Of a stretch of DNA of 59,072 nucleotides, positions 24,799 to 33,102 are shown in pieces. The stretch is taken from NCBI GenBank assembly GCA_902764825.1, contig CACWXL010000008.1, forward strand, positions 1 through 59,072, read 5' to 3'. A program made the translations under genes and the position numbers. The DNA comes from Oscillospiraceae bacterium. GTDB taxonomy: Bacteria; Bacillota; Clostridia; Saccharofermentanales; Saccharofermentanaceae. Below the pieces are notes generated by a model. That model was not told where the DNA came from. It saw only the letters and a list, made by a program, of their open reading frames with translations, and made no database searches. Position 1 is the stretch's first letter. Each line of letters begins with the position of its first letter.

Positions 24799-24827
24799 AC
24801 AATACTCCCCGCTTTACATAATGTCAA
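24799..24827 (-). promoter_or_regulatory. Promoter of the membrane protein/XRE pair
   Basis: Minus-strand TTGACA (24827-24822), 17-base spacer, TATTGT (24804-24799), about 30 bases before the ATG. The remainder of the gap to 25041 holds no ORF apart from the dispersed word at 24997. Confidence 0.75.
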
Positions 24828-24996
24828 GTATATACGACAAAAAGTCCAAAATATTTTCGCGCATCTGGCAATAACAACCCGGTAATACGCGAATATCTGA
24901 ATGGTTTTATGTGAGATTAATTGCTCTCATTTATAACAGCTATATTCAGCCTACTTCCATTGAAACTTCTGTCTGCGCAGGCTGGACATCAAAGGC

Positions 24997-25014
24997 TAAG
25001 GGCGAAAATTACAG
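24997..25014 (-). repeat. Single copy of an 18-nt word shared with 34361-34378
   Basis: Read on the minus strand this is CTGTAATTTTCGCCCTTA, identical to plus-strand 34361-34378. Both copies are intergenic. Confidence 0.6.
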
Positions 25015-25041
25015 ACCGTACTTATAAGCGGGCAATACAAA

Positions 25042-25064
25042 GGGCTGCCTCATAGAGACAGCCC
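25042..25064 (-). terminator. Probable terminator of the AraC gene
   Basis: Minus-strand GGGCTG and CAGCCC arms with an 11-base loop, 20 bases after the stop codon. Only three T follow, so termination may be weak. Confidence 0.5.
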
Positions 25065-25084
25065 AATAAACACATCACAACGCT

Positions 25085-25969
25085 TTATTTCCTCTTAACC
25101 GGGATCCAGATTGCGCTCTTGTAATCTGCTGCAGCGGGATCGCCATCGGCGTACCACTCGACATTCGCGTTGCCGGAGATCTCATAGTCGGGATTGCCGG
25201 GAAGCCACTCAGTGAAGATCTTTGTGTTGGCGGACTGCAGTGCGCCGGGGCACGGACCCGTGATGTCAAATACCGCCCAGTCGCCTACAGGGAACTCATA
25301 AAGTTCCATGCCGAGAGGCACCTCTCCGCCCATGTATCTGCCGGCGATAAGATATCTGAACTTGCTGCAGCCGATGTCATCGATGCAGATGCCGAACTCA
25401 CCGATGCGGTTGTCAAGGACCGCCTTCTCATACTCGTTTGCGGGCTCTTTGCCTGCCTCGATATTCGACATGTACTTCTCGACCATCTCGGTCCAGAACT
25501 TGGGGATCTCAGCATAAGAGGTCTCGCTGTCGAAGATCTTCTGAAAGCCTATTACCTTTAAGCCATCCTTAGGTGTGACCTTATAATCCATTTTGTCTCC
25601 TCCTTGAACAGTTATATTGATCTTTACGGGAAGGAACTGATTGAACGGCGCGCCTGAGCGGACCTGCGAAGGCGTTGCTCCGTGGAAGCGAGAGAATGCC
25701 TTGGTAAAGCTCTCGGGTGTCTCATAGCAATAGCGGTAAGCGATATCGATGACCGGATCTTCCGTGCTTCTCAGGTCGATCGCTGCCTGGTACAGCCTGC
25801 GGTTTCTGATGTATTCGCCGACGTTATAACCCGTCATGAACGAGAAGCCGCGCTGCAGAAAGATCGGCGAGATAAAAACCCTGCCGGCGACATCCTGTAC
25901 ACTGATGTCTTCTTCAAGATTATCCTCGATAAACTCAATCGCTGCCCTGATGCCTGTGAGCCATTCCAC
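25085..25969 (-). CDS. AraC-family regulator with GyrI-like effector domain
   Basis: An N-terminal double helix-turn-helix (about 1-110: AAIEFIEDNLEEDISVQDVA, IDIAYRYCYETPESFTKAFSRFHG, TPSQVR) is joined to a C-terminal GyrI/SOUL-like ligand-binding domain (about 128-294: KMDYKVTPKDGLKVIGFQ, ending KSAIWIPVKRK). This is the Rob/BmrR-like layout found in regulators of drug and stress response. It has a terminator and no partner gene on its own transcript. The ligand is unknown. Confidence 0.9.
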   Translation of the reverse strand: MEWLTGIRAAIEFIEDNLEEDISVQDVAGRVFISPIFLQRGFSFMTGYNVGEYIRNRRLYQAAIDLRSTEDPVIDIAYRYCYETPESFTKAFSRFHGATPSQVRSGAPFNQFLPVKINITVQGGDKMDYKVTPKDGLKVIGFQKIFDSETSYAEIPKFWTEMVEKYMSNIEAGKEPANEYEKAVLDNRIGEFGICIDDIGCSKFRYLIAGRYMGGEVPLGMELYEFPVGDWAVFDITGPCPGALQSANTKIFTEWLPGNPDYEISGNANVEWYADGDPAAADYKSAIWIPVKRK

Positions 25970-26054
25970 GTTCCGTTCCTCCTTCCTTTGATGATGTCAG
26001 TATAACTGCAGGAAGATCACCACTCCTGTCATTTCCGAAACGATTTTGTCCGTA

Positions 26055-27521
26055 CTACTTAAGCCTGATCTTAAAGCACAGAGGCTTATCCTCTGCAGGC
26101 TCTTTGTCAATCGTGATCCTGAGTCCTTCTTCTGTGCTCGAAAAGCCCGGCACTTCGAACCCGCCAAGCACTTGGGCACCTGTCACATCAACATCTTTCA
26201 ACGACCTGATGCAATAATCAGTACCTGAAGGCTTCATGCAGAAAGCGTAAAGATATCCGTCCTTGCAGGTAAAACGGTAATCGGAAGAAGTAAACTCTTT
26301 TTCGTCGTTGTCCATAAAGGATCCCGCCACGTTATTTACTTCGCCCTCGCCGAAGACCTTCCACGGTGTTGTCCCGTAGATGCCTTCGCCGTTTATCTTC
26401 ATCCAGGCACCGATCTCTTTAAGGACCAAAGTCTCTTCAGAAGTGATCGTGCCGTCGGGCTTGGGACCGACGTTAAGAAGCAGCATTCCGTTCTTGCTGA
26501 CGATATCTATGAGGTCACATATTATCTGCCTTGAAGGCTTGAATTCATTATCTTTGATGTATCCCCACGAGAGCCTCCCGATCGCAGTATCAGTCTGCCA
26601 CGGGGAAGGTGCGATCCCTGTATGAGCGCCGCGCTCGACATCGTATGTGGCAACATCACGAGGCATCGAATCGTGCTTGAAATTTATTGTTACTTCCCTT
26701 CCCCATTCATCTGCGCGGTTATAGTAGTATGCGCAGACCTTTTTAAGATAAGGCTTGAAAGCATTGTTCTGTATCCATGAATCGAAATAGAGAATTGAAG
26801 GCTTCAGGCGGTCGATCATCTCGCATGTGCGGACAAGCCAGTCGTCAAGGAAATCCTTATCCGGCGGGCACGCATCAACATCATCTATAGTCTTGAAAAC
26901 TTCCGTGCCTGAAAGCTCCGGGCAAAGATAAGCAGGACCGTAGAAATCGCTGTAAGCCTCATCGTTAACGTCACAGTCGATCGTGCGTCCCATGTTCATG
27001 AAGAAATAATGCTCAGCTCTGTGATCTGATGCGCAGAATTCGAGGCCGCGCTTATCGCACGCATGCTTTATCTCCAGTGCGACATCCCTGCAGGGGCCCA
27101 TTTTCGCAGCGTTCCAGCGGTTAAATGAAGTCTCATACATCGCAAAGCCGTCGTGGTGTTCGCACACCGGCATGACATATTTCGCGCCTGCTTCAGCAAA
27201 CAGATCGACCCATGAAGAAGCATCGAAATTCTCGCCTTTAAACATCGGAATAAAGTCCTTATATCCGAACACGGACGGGTCGCCAAAGTTCTTCACATGG
27301 TATTCATATTCGCGCGAACCAGGATTGTACATCCAGCGGGGATACCATTCGCAAGCATAAGCGGGCACGCTGTAAATGCCCCAGTGAATGAAGATTCCGA
27401 ACTTGCCTTCGTAATACCATGAAGGCAGTTTATGACCCGACAAGGAAGACCAGTCAGCCTTATATTTACCGGCAGCGATAGTGTCGTCTATGAGCTGTAA
27501 GTATTCCTTCTCATCGGACAT
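26055..27521 (-). CDS. GH29 alpha-L-fucosidase
   Basis: Hydrolyses alpha-L-fucose from host or plant glycans. Characteristic N-terminal region KFGIFIHWGIYSVPAYACEWYPRWMY, then FDASSWVDLFAEAGAKYVMPVCEHHDGFAMY, and ILYFDSWI carrying the likely nucleophile Asp. NGMLLLNVGPKPDGTI is the family's C-terminal landmark. 488 residues; there is no signal peptide, so a cytosolic enzyme acting on imported oligosaccharides. The start is the second ATG (MSDEKEYLQ), following GGGGAA; the longer frame adds seven residues. Next to it are a CPBP protease and small genes rather than transporters. Confidence 0.9.
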   Translation of the reverse strand: MSDEKEYLQLIDDTIAAGKYKADWSSLSGHKLPSWYYEGKFGIFIHWGIYSVPAYACEWYPRWMYNPGSREYEYHVKNFGDPSVFGYKDFIPMFKGENFDASSWVDLFAEAGAKYVMPVCEHHDGFAMYETSFNRWNAAKMGPCRDVALEIKHACDKRGLEFCASDHRAEHYFFMNMGRTIDCDVNDEAYSDFYGPAYLCPELSGTEVFKTIDDVDACPPDKDFLDDWLVRTCEMIDRLKPSILYFDSWIQNNAFKPYLKKVCAYYYNRADEWGREVTINFKHDSMPRDVATYDVERGAHTGIAPSPWQTDTAIGRLSWGYIKDNEFKPSRQIICDLIDIVSKNGMLLLNVGPKPDGTITSEETLVLKEIGAWMKINGEGIYGTTPWKVFGEGEVNNVAGSFMDNDEKEFTSSDYRFTCKDGYLYAFCMKPSGTDYCIRSLKDVDVTGAQVLGGFEVPGFSSTEEGLRITIDKEPAEDKPLCFKIRLK

Positions 27522-27538
27522 ATTGTTTTCCCCGCTTT

Positions 27539-28276
27539 TCACCTGTTAGCCACAAGCAACATGTAGATGTAGCATCCGCCAACTGATATTACGTTGCTCA
27601 TGCTGTGCATTATCATCGGATAGATAACGCTTTTTAACTTAATGAAAGTATAGCCGTAGAACAGTCCTAATACTATGGCATAACAGACCTGGAACCAGTC
27701 AAACGAGAATGTGACTATGTCAACATGCGCTATACCAAAAAGGACAGCTGCGATCACTATGGCAATCACTTTGTCTTTTTTACTGCCTGTCTTAAGACAG
27801 GAAAGAAGCAGAGTAATGGGCAATGAACGGAACATTATCTCTTCTGAAGGCCCCGAAAGAAGCAGCTGGAAGCCGAGATATCCTGTGATATTTACCGCAT
27901 TCAGTTCATGATCAAAAGTGCCTATCTTTCCGGTGAAAGAACCGGCGATATATAAGATTACATAGTACGCCAGCAAAACAGCGCAGAAGATAAGTGTGTA
28001 TTTAATGCCTTTAGGGTCATACTTCGGGGCGAGTTTGAAGCCTTTTGCTTTCTTCGTTTTAACGAGAATGAAGATCAGTAAGAGTGCAAAGAGCATCTGG
28101 AGTATGTGATGGACAGACAGGCGCGCAAAAAGGTTTTCTTTATCAAAAGAAGAGAAATCTATCCGGCATGCAGCATACCACGCCAGGTAGCTTGAAAGAT
28201 ACTGCACGGCAAATAACGCTGCAGTTATCAGAGCTGCAAAAGCGTATCTTTTCCTGTTGCTTACAGTTTGTTCCAT
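27539..28276 (-). CDS. CPBP-family intramembrane metalloprotease
   Basis: Multi-helix membrane protein (seven to eight segments) with the Abi/CAAX-protease motifs: SEEIMFR (EExxxR), FGIAHVD (H) and MHSMSN (H). In bacteria these enzymes are linked to bacteriocin self-immunity or membrane protein processing; the target here is unknown. 245 residues. The stop is close to the fucosidase start, so the two may be co-transcribed. Confidence 0.88.
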   Translation of the reverse strand: MEQTVSNRKRYAFAALITAALFAVQYLSSYLAWYAACRIDFSSFDKENLFARLSVHHILQMLFALLLIFILVKTKKAKGFKLAPKYDPKGIKYTLIFCAVLLAYYVILYIAGSFTGKIGTFDHELNAVNITGYLGFQLLLSGPSEEIMFRSLPITLLLSCLKTGSKKDKVIAIVIAAVLFGIAHVDIVTFSFDWFQVCYAIVLGLFYGYTFIKLKSVIYPMIMHSMSNVISVGGCYIYMLLVANR

Positions 28277-28288
28277 ATTCTTGAGCCT

Positions 28289-28681
28289 TTATTTCGAGCG
28301 TTTGAAGACCATCTTGGTCATGTCCGGTGCTTCGCCGACGTAATATATCAATTTGTTGCCGCTGACTTCGGCCGATGCAAATGTTACCTTCTCGCCGATC
28401 TTGAATTCATATCTGTTATCGCCTTTGTCTATCAGCGTCATGTCGATCTCGATGTCTTTTTTCGCGCCGGGAAGGGTGCAGGAATAATGGACCGTATCGC
28501 CTTCGATCACATATATCTCGTTGACGCCGTTCTCATCTAATTCTTTCCTTGTGATCTTGGTGCCGTCGCTCTCAAATTCTTCATAGAGTACCCAGGTTCC
28601 CTGAATGCCTTTTTCGCCGCATCCGGCAAAAAGGAACAGGCACAGAACAAGCGCAATGGCGGCAAGGACTTTTCTCTTCAT
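28289..28681 (-). CDS. Small lipoprotein
   Basis: 130 residues with a classical lipoprotein signal: MKRKVLAAIALVLCLFLFAGC (lipobox FAGC, Cys 21). The mature part starts GEKGIQGTWVLYEEFES and contains a beta-rich stretch of the lipocalin-like/copper-resistance type found in many Firmicute lipoproteins (GTW start, repeated strands such as RYEFKIGEKVTF). Function unknown. It lies 12 bases upstream of the CPBP protease gene. Confidence 0.75.
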   Translation of the reverse strand: MKRKVLAAIALVLCLFLFAGCGEKGIQGTWVLYEEFESDGTKITRKELDENGVNEIYVIEGDTVHYSCTLPGAKKDIEIDMTLIDKGDNRYEFKIGEKVTFASAEVSGNKLIYYVGEAPDMTKMVFKRSK

Positions 28682-28690
28682 TTAATCACC

Positions 28691-29143
28691 TCAGAAATTA
28701 TACTGCATGAAGTTGCCGTTGTGCTTAAAACCATATGCAGTATATAGCTTAACGCCCATGTCGGATGCCGTGATCTGTACGCATCCGCAGCCATAAGCTC
28801 TTGCTTCCTCAACTACGCGGTGAAGAAGTTCTTTAGCGATACCCATGCGCCTGTAGGAAGGGTCTGTAAACATGCTCGATAAAAGTCCGATCCGGCCCGT
28901 GGGGCAGCTGAAATACGGCGGCTTCTCGACAAAGGACATTCCGCTCGTACCGATTATCTTTTCGCCGTCTAAAGCGAGCCAGGACACAAACGTGCCGTCT
29001 GCTAAATGACGGTGATAGTAATCCTTAAGTGCGGGAATAAGATCGATGTCTTCGGTCGCGCCCTCTTCCCTTAACTGCGTGATGCGCATTGATATGAATG
29101 TATCAAGATCGCTCTCTTCTAACTTGCGGTATGTAATCTCCAT
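28691..29143 (-). CDS. GNAT N-acetyltransferase
   Basis: 150-residue acetyl-CoA-dependent acetyltransferase: MEITYRKLEESDLDTF start, GLLSSMFTDPSYRRMGIAKELLHRVVEEA with the acetyl-CoA-binding RRMGIA loop, and KLYTAYGFKHNG at the end. Substrate unknown. It sits between a lipoprotein and a membrane protein in a same-strand run. Confidence 0.88.
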   Translation of the reverse strand: MEITYRKLEESDLDTFISMRITQLREEGATEDIDLIPALKDYYHRHLADGTFVSWLALDGEKIIGTSGMSFVEKPPYFSCPTGRIGLLSSMFTDPSYRRMGIAKELLHRVVEEARAYGCGCVQITASDMGVKLYTAYGFKHNGNFMQYNF

Positions 29144-29154
29144 ATTATCTCCTG

Positions 29155-29724
29155 TTATCTTAATCCTGATTTGATCCTGCTTACGTCCATGACGCCTTTT
29201 CTGTCAGGATCTTCGTATACTTTTATACTGCGCCCGAACCTGGTTAAGATGACGCCGTCACCGGGCTGTACTGCCGCTGAGACTTCCTTATCGACCGTAT
29301 AGCTCATCAGTGTCTCATCGCGGTCTTCAAAATAGATATCGAATACGAACTGATATGAAGTGTTCCTGCCGTCCCTGTTCTCCTGCTCTCTCGAAGATGC
29401 CAGCACGACGCCTCTTCTTATCTCCTTGATGCCGCGGACGAACCCGAATAATATATGCCCGGTTATGAAGACCGCAGCGCCGAATACTCCCAGTGTGATG
29501 ACCTCATAGACAATGTTGCCGAGCGGCAGCAGGCAGAAGTTTACGAAGTACCAGGAGCATGCGATGAACCCTATGCTGACGATTATGATGTAGAACAGAT
29601 TGGACCTGATATGAGATTTCTTTATCCTCTTTATCACGTCCTTGTCGCTTTCCTGAACCTTGTCGAAAACAAGATCTGATGCAGAGACTGACTTCTTCAG
29701 ATAATCCGAATAGTGATCTGCCAT
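29155..29724 (-). CDS. Two-helix membrane protein with cytosolic beta-domain
   Basis: 189 residues. A soluble charged N-terminus (1-42), two adjacent transmembrane helices (about 43-65 and 70-97), then a C-terminal domain of about 90 residues with alternating strands (YQFVFDIYFEDRDETLMSYTV, DGVILTRFGRSIKVY). No family recognised. It lies 11 bases upstream of the GNAT gene. Confidence 0.6.
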   Translation of the reverse strand: MADHYSDYLKKSVSASDLVFDKVQESDKDVIKRIKKSHIRSNLFYIIIVSIGFIACSWYFVNFCLLPLGNIVYEVITLGVFGAAVFITGHILFGFVRGIKEIRRGVVLASSREQENRDGRNTSYQFVFDIYFEDRDETLMSYTVDKEVSAAVQPGDGVILTRFGRSIKVYEDPDRKGVMDVSRIKSGLR

Positions 29725-29775
29725 ATTCCATTCCTCCCCTGCCTGATAGTCATCCCCGTTATGTGTCAGTTTAGA

Positions 29776-31029
29776 TTATAACTCATTGAAGATCTTGGCA
29801 TCTTTCTTCTGCTGAAGCCTTAAGTAATAGCCTGCGATCATGGAAGAGAGCATCGTCGTGAGGATCAGCACCGTGAAGAATTCAAGGCTGATGATGTTAT
29901 AGGAATATGCGACCGTGGCAAGAACGATGCCCGGGCCGCCTCTTGCATTCATGGTAATCGCAAAATTAAGCCTGGTGCCCATCTTAAGTCCGGACGGCAG
30001 CAGGAGAACCCAGGTACCGACAAATTCCAGACCGAATGCGATAGCGAAGAAAAGAAGGAATCTCGTTATCGAGAAATCGTGAATGACATTAAGCTGTATT
30101 CCGACCAGTGCGAAATAGACCGGGATAAAGAACGAGAACGCGATATGTTCCAATGAGTGCATGCGGTTCTTTGTGGTCTCTTCCGTACCGAATACTGCCT
30201 TGATGAGATAACCGACAACGAATGCCGAATACATGATGTTGATGCCTAGGATATAAAGCAAACCGCACGTCATAAGAAGCGCGGTGAAGCTGAGCGAATA
30301 GAAAGTCACGGGCTTCCACTCGCTCTTTATCTGCTTAATGAATCTGGATATCAATGCGATGGCAACAAAGATGCCGATAGTTACAAGAACTATGACGATC
30401 ATCTCGACGAGCTTTATCTCGCCTGACTGCGCGATCTTCGTAGCTACATTAAGAAGTATCCACAGACACAGATCCTGGAACGTCGATACGGTAAGGACCG
30501 TGTTAGAGAACTTCGTGTTCATGATGCCCATATCAAAGAAGATCTTCGATATTACCGGGATCGATGTGATCGCAACGCCGATCGCGAATACGAGACAATA
30601 AGCCGCATCGTTATTGATGCTACCGATGAAGTGCTCCTTGAACATTCCGAAGAAAGGTATGCTTCCTGCCATCGGAAGGATCGTCGCACCGATGAAGACG
30701 AGGCTTATCGTTTTCGCGTTCGTCTTATCGACCTTGATATCGGTGTTATAGCCTGACAGGAACATCAGGAATATAAGACCCAGCTGATAGAAGATATTAA
30801 GGACTTTGCCCTCTTCGGGGTAAGCGAAAAATACCTGCTCCGCAAATGACGGGAACAGAATGAAAAGGCACGAGCCTCCGAGTATCATGCCGCCTAAGAT
30901 CTCGCCTACTACTCGCGGTCCCTTGATCTTCTCCATCAAAGTTCCGAAGCAGAATGCAAAGAGCAAGAGCAGCGCGAGTGCAATAAGAGTGATTATTATC
31001 TCTTTCTCAGACAGAGTCGCAAGTCTCAT
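29776..31029 (-). CDS. Cation:proton antiporter (CPA2/NhaP-like)
   Basis: 417-residue integral membrane protein of about 12 helices. Typical segments: GPRVVGEILGGMILGGS near the N-terminus, FLMFLSGYNTDIKVD, the FAIGVAITSIPVISKI core helix, and SFFIPVYFALVGIQLN. Exchanges Na+/K+ for H+ in this family. No C-terminal RCK or USP domain. The stop of the G1P dehydrogenase gene upstream is one base from the start, so the two are in one operon. Confidence 0.88.
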   Translation of the reverse strand: MRLATLSEKEIIITLIALALLLLFAFCFGTLMEKIKGPRVVGEILGGMILGGSCLFILFPSFAEQVFFAYPEEGKVLNIFYQLGLIFLMFLSGYNTDIKVDKTNAKTISLVFIGATILPMAGSIPFFGMFKEHFIGSINNDAAYCLVFAIGVAITSIPVISKIFFDMGIMNTKFSNTVLTVSTFQDLCLWILLNVATKIAQSGEIKLVEMIVIVLVTIGIFVAIALISRFIKQIKSEWKPVTFYSLSFTALLMTCGLLYILGINIMYSAFVVGYLIKAVFGTEETTKNRMHSLEHIAFSFFIPVYFALVGIQLNVIHDFSITRFLLFFAIAFGLEFVGTWVLLLPSGLKMGTRLNFAITMNARGGPGIVLATVAYSYNIISLEFFTVLILTTMLSSMIAGYYLRLQQKKDAKIFNEL

Positions 31030-31030
31030 A

Positions 31031-32089
31031 TCAAGCCTTCAGGATATCCTTCAGTTTATTGTCTGTCGTAAGAAGAGCCTTTGCCATCTCCCTGTATTTC
31101 TCCTCGTGGAGATAGGTATGACGGTGGGGCTTTACGGAAGGTGCCATATCGATCGCCTTCGCATAATCCTCAGCCTTGAGATCGAGCGTCGCGCAATAGT
31201 CCCAGAAACCGGTCTTCGTGAAGATCGTATCTACTCTCTTCCAGCGGTGGTCGCAGATCTTGCACATGATGTAAGTTGCGATACCGACCTGGACGCCGTG
31301 AAGCTGAGGGCGCTCAAGGAATGAATCCAGAGCATGTGAGATCAGGTGCTCGCTTCCGGATGTCGGAGCAGAAGATCCTGCGATCTCATTTGCCACGCCG
31401 CTCATTGCGAGCGAATCCAGGAGTTCTTTCAGGAAGAGATCTTCTTCAATGGATTCGAAAGGTGTTCTGACGAATGAATTGACGGCTTTTTTCGCGACCA
31501 TGAAAGCGAAGTCATTAACTTCGTCATAGCCTAAGTCTTCCTCGTGCTGCCAATCGTAAGTCGACTGGATCTTGGCGACCATGTCGCCTACGCCGGAGTA
31601 AAGGAATCTGACGGGCGCGCTCTTGATGACGTCAGTGTCGACCAGGATGCCGTAAGCCATCTTTGCGGGGAGCGACTTCCTGTGACCGTCGACTATGAGC
31701 GATGCGGACGAACTTGAGAAGCCGTCAGACGAAGACGAAGTAGGAACGCTGATGAAAGGAATGCGCAGAACATAGCCGATGTATTTAGCCGCATCGATTA
31801 CCTTTCCGCCGCCCATGCCGATGACCGCCTGGGTCTTGTTCGGAAGCTCAAAGGCAAGCTCCGTTATGTCATTGAAGTCAACAGTATCCATCTCCTGGTG
31901 ATGAAGGACCTTGACGCCGGCCTTGTCAAACGATTCGAAGACCGTCTTGCCGAACATGTCCGTAAGCCCGTTGCCGAAGAGGATAACGACCTGTGTAAAG
32001 CCGGCATCCTTTAAATATTCTCCGATATTGGCTGTAACGCCTCTCTCGATCTTAAGGATAGGGGGAATGGAAATCTCGTCTTTTGGCAT
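31031..32089 (-). CDS. egsA: sn-Glycerol-1-phosphate dehydrogenase (EgsA/AraM family)
   Basis: Iron-containing-dehydrogenase fold enzyme that reduces dihydroxyacetone phosphate to sn-glycerol-1-phosphate, the backbone stereochemistry of archaeal lipids; Bacillus AraM is the bacterial example. Markers: GMGGGKVIDAAKYI (NAD(P) loop, residues 91-104), PFISVPTSSSSDGFSSSSAS (111-130), SGVGDMVAKIQSTYDW with metal ligand D169, GSEHLISHALD with H248, and LHGVQVGIA with H264. All metal ligands are present. 352 residues. Neighbours are a HAD phosphatase upstream and an antiporter downstream; the PcrB/GGGP synthase expected to use its product is not in the window. Confidence 0.88.
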   Translation of the reverse strand: MPKDEISIPPILKIERGVTANIGEYLKDAGFTQVVILFGNGLTDMFGKTVFESFDKAGVKVLHHQEMDTVDFNDITELAFELPNKTQAVIGMGGGKVIDAAKYIGYVLRIPFISVPTSSSSDGFSSSSASLIVDGHRKSLPAKMAYGILVDTDVIKSAPVRFLYSGVGDMVAKIQSTYDWQHEEDLGYDEVNDFAFMVAKKAVNSFVRTPFESIEEDLFLKELLDSLAMSGVANEIAGSSAPTSGSEHLISHALDSFLERPQLHGVQVGIATYIMCKICDHRWKRVDTIFTKTGFWDYCATLDLKAEDYAKAIDMAPSVKPHRHTYLHEEKYREMAKALLTTDNKLKDILKA

Positions 32090-32108
32090 AAATCATGTCC
32101 TCACTTTC

Positions 32109-32771
32109 TTAGCCGATTACTTCAGGAACAACCTTTGTAAGCTCATCAAAACTGTTTATAACAGGGACTTCGGTATTGATGGTGCCGAATCCGTATTTAG
32201 CATGGATAAAAGGCAGACCGGCCTTTGCCGTTGCATCGTAGTCACTCTGGATATCGCCGACGTAGCAGGCTTTTGTAAGTCCGTTGCGATCAGCTAAAAG
32301 CTTTATGTTCTCATCCTTTTGCAGGAAGTTGTTTCCATAGCATTCGATGTCTTCGACAAGATCATCAGGCGTGCCGTAAGCGATACCGAAGTATCCCAGG
32401 AAAGCTTCGATATAACCTGCCTGGCAGTTGCTTACGATATAGATGTGATATCCCATCTCCTTAAGCTTCCCCCAGGTCTCAACAACACCTTCGTAGAGGA
32501 TGCCGCCGTTCTCTCTTAGGTATTCATTCTCATATTCTTCGCACGCATAGCGGAGTGCATCTCTCTCGGGTCCCTTCTTCGTATAAGTGAAAAGGTCATC
32601 AGCGATCTTATCCATCGGCTTTCCCATATTGCGCTGGATGTCTTCACGGGTCACTACTTTGTCGGTAAAACCAGCTTCCTGAACCTTTACAGTCCATGAC
32701 TTGGCAACATTCTCAGATGAATCCCAGACTGTGCCGTCCATATCAAAGATCACGCCTTTTTTATCCGTCAT
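32109..32771 (-). CDS. HAD-superfamily phosphatase (phosphoglycolate phosphatase-like)
   Basis: 220-residue haloacid-dehalogenase hydrolase: FDMDGTVWDS carries the two catalytic Asp, IVSNCQAGY the Ser/Thr motif, KDENIK the Lys, and YVGDIQSDYDATAKAGL the acidic motif. The cap between motifs 1 and 2 is helical (Gph/PGMB type). The start is the ATG after GAGGAAGAGT, overlapping the upstream membrane-protein gene by 11 bases; the frame continues 42 codons upstream as a shadow. It directly precedes the G1P dehydrogenase, so a glycerol-phosphate-type substrate is worth considering. Confidence 0.85.
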   Translation of the reverse strand: MTDKKGVIFDMDGTVWDSSENVAKSWTVKVQEAGFTDKVVTREDIQRNMGKPMDKIADDLFTYTKKGPERDALRYACEEYENEYLRENGGILYEGVVETWGKLKEMGYHIYIVSNCQAGYIEAFLGYFGIAYGTPDDLVEDIECYGNNFLQKDENIKLLADRNGLTKACYVGDIQSDYDATAKAGLPFIHAKYGFGTINTEVPVINSFDELTKVVPEVIG

Positions 32772-33102
32772 ACTCTTCCTCACTTTTATATTTATTCCGG
32801 TCCTTCTCAGCATTTTTGAGGAGGACCTCAGGTATGGAATGTTTCTTCTCTGCATACGGGTCAACACCGTAGTCTGCAAACAGGAAATGCTTCTCATTTA
32901 CAACCGCATCATCGATCATGCGGTTATAGTGGATCCCTGTCCTTGAATATTCTTTAATATCGCACGAAGAATCACCGATGTCACTGTACTTCTTTAAGAT
33001 CTTGTACGTGATAAGCAGCGAAAAGGCCAATCCGGTAAAGATAAGAAAGGCAATTCCCATCAGGGACATCATGAAAATACGCGAATTCAATGCTTCTTCC
33101 AT
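32761..33102 (-). CDS. Single-helix membrane protein
   Basis: 113 residues: one transmembrane helix (about 10-33, MMSLMGIAFLIFTGLAFSLLIT) and an acidic/basic soluble tail of 80 residues ending KSEEEYDG. No family recognised. It shares one base with the stop/start of the zinc-ribbon gene upstream and overlaps the HAD gene downstream, so it belongs to that operon and may be a partner of the zinc-ribbon membrane protein. Confidence 0.6.
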   Translation of the reverse strand: MEEALNSRIFMMSLMGIAFLIFTGLAFSLLITYKILKKYSDIGDSSCDIKEYSRTGIHYNRMIDDAVVNEKHFLFADYGVDPYAEKKHSIPEVLLKNAEKDRNKYKSEEEYDG

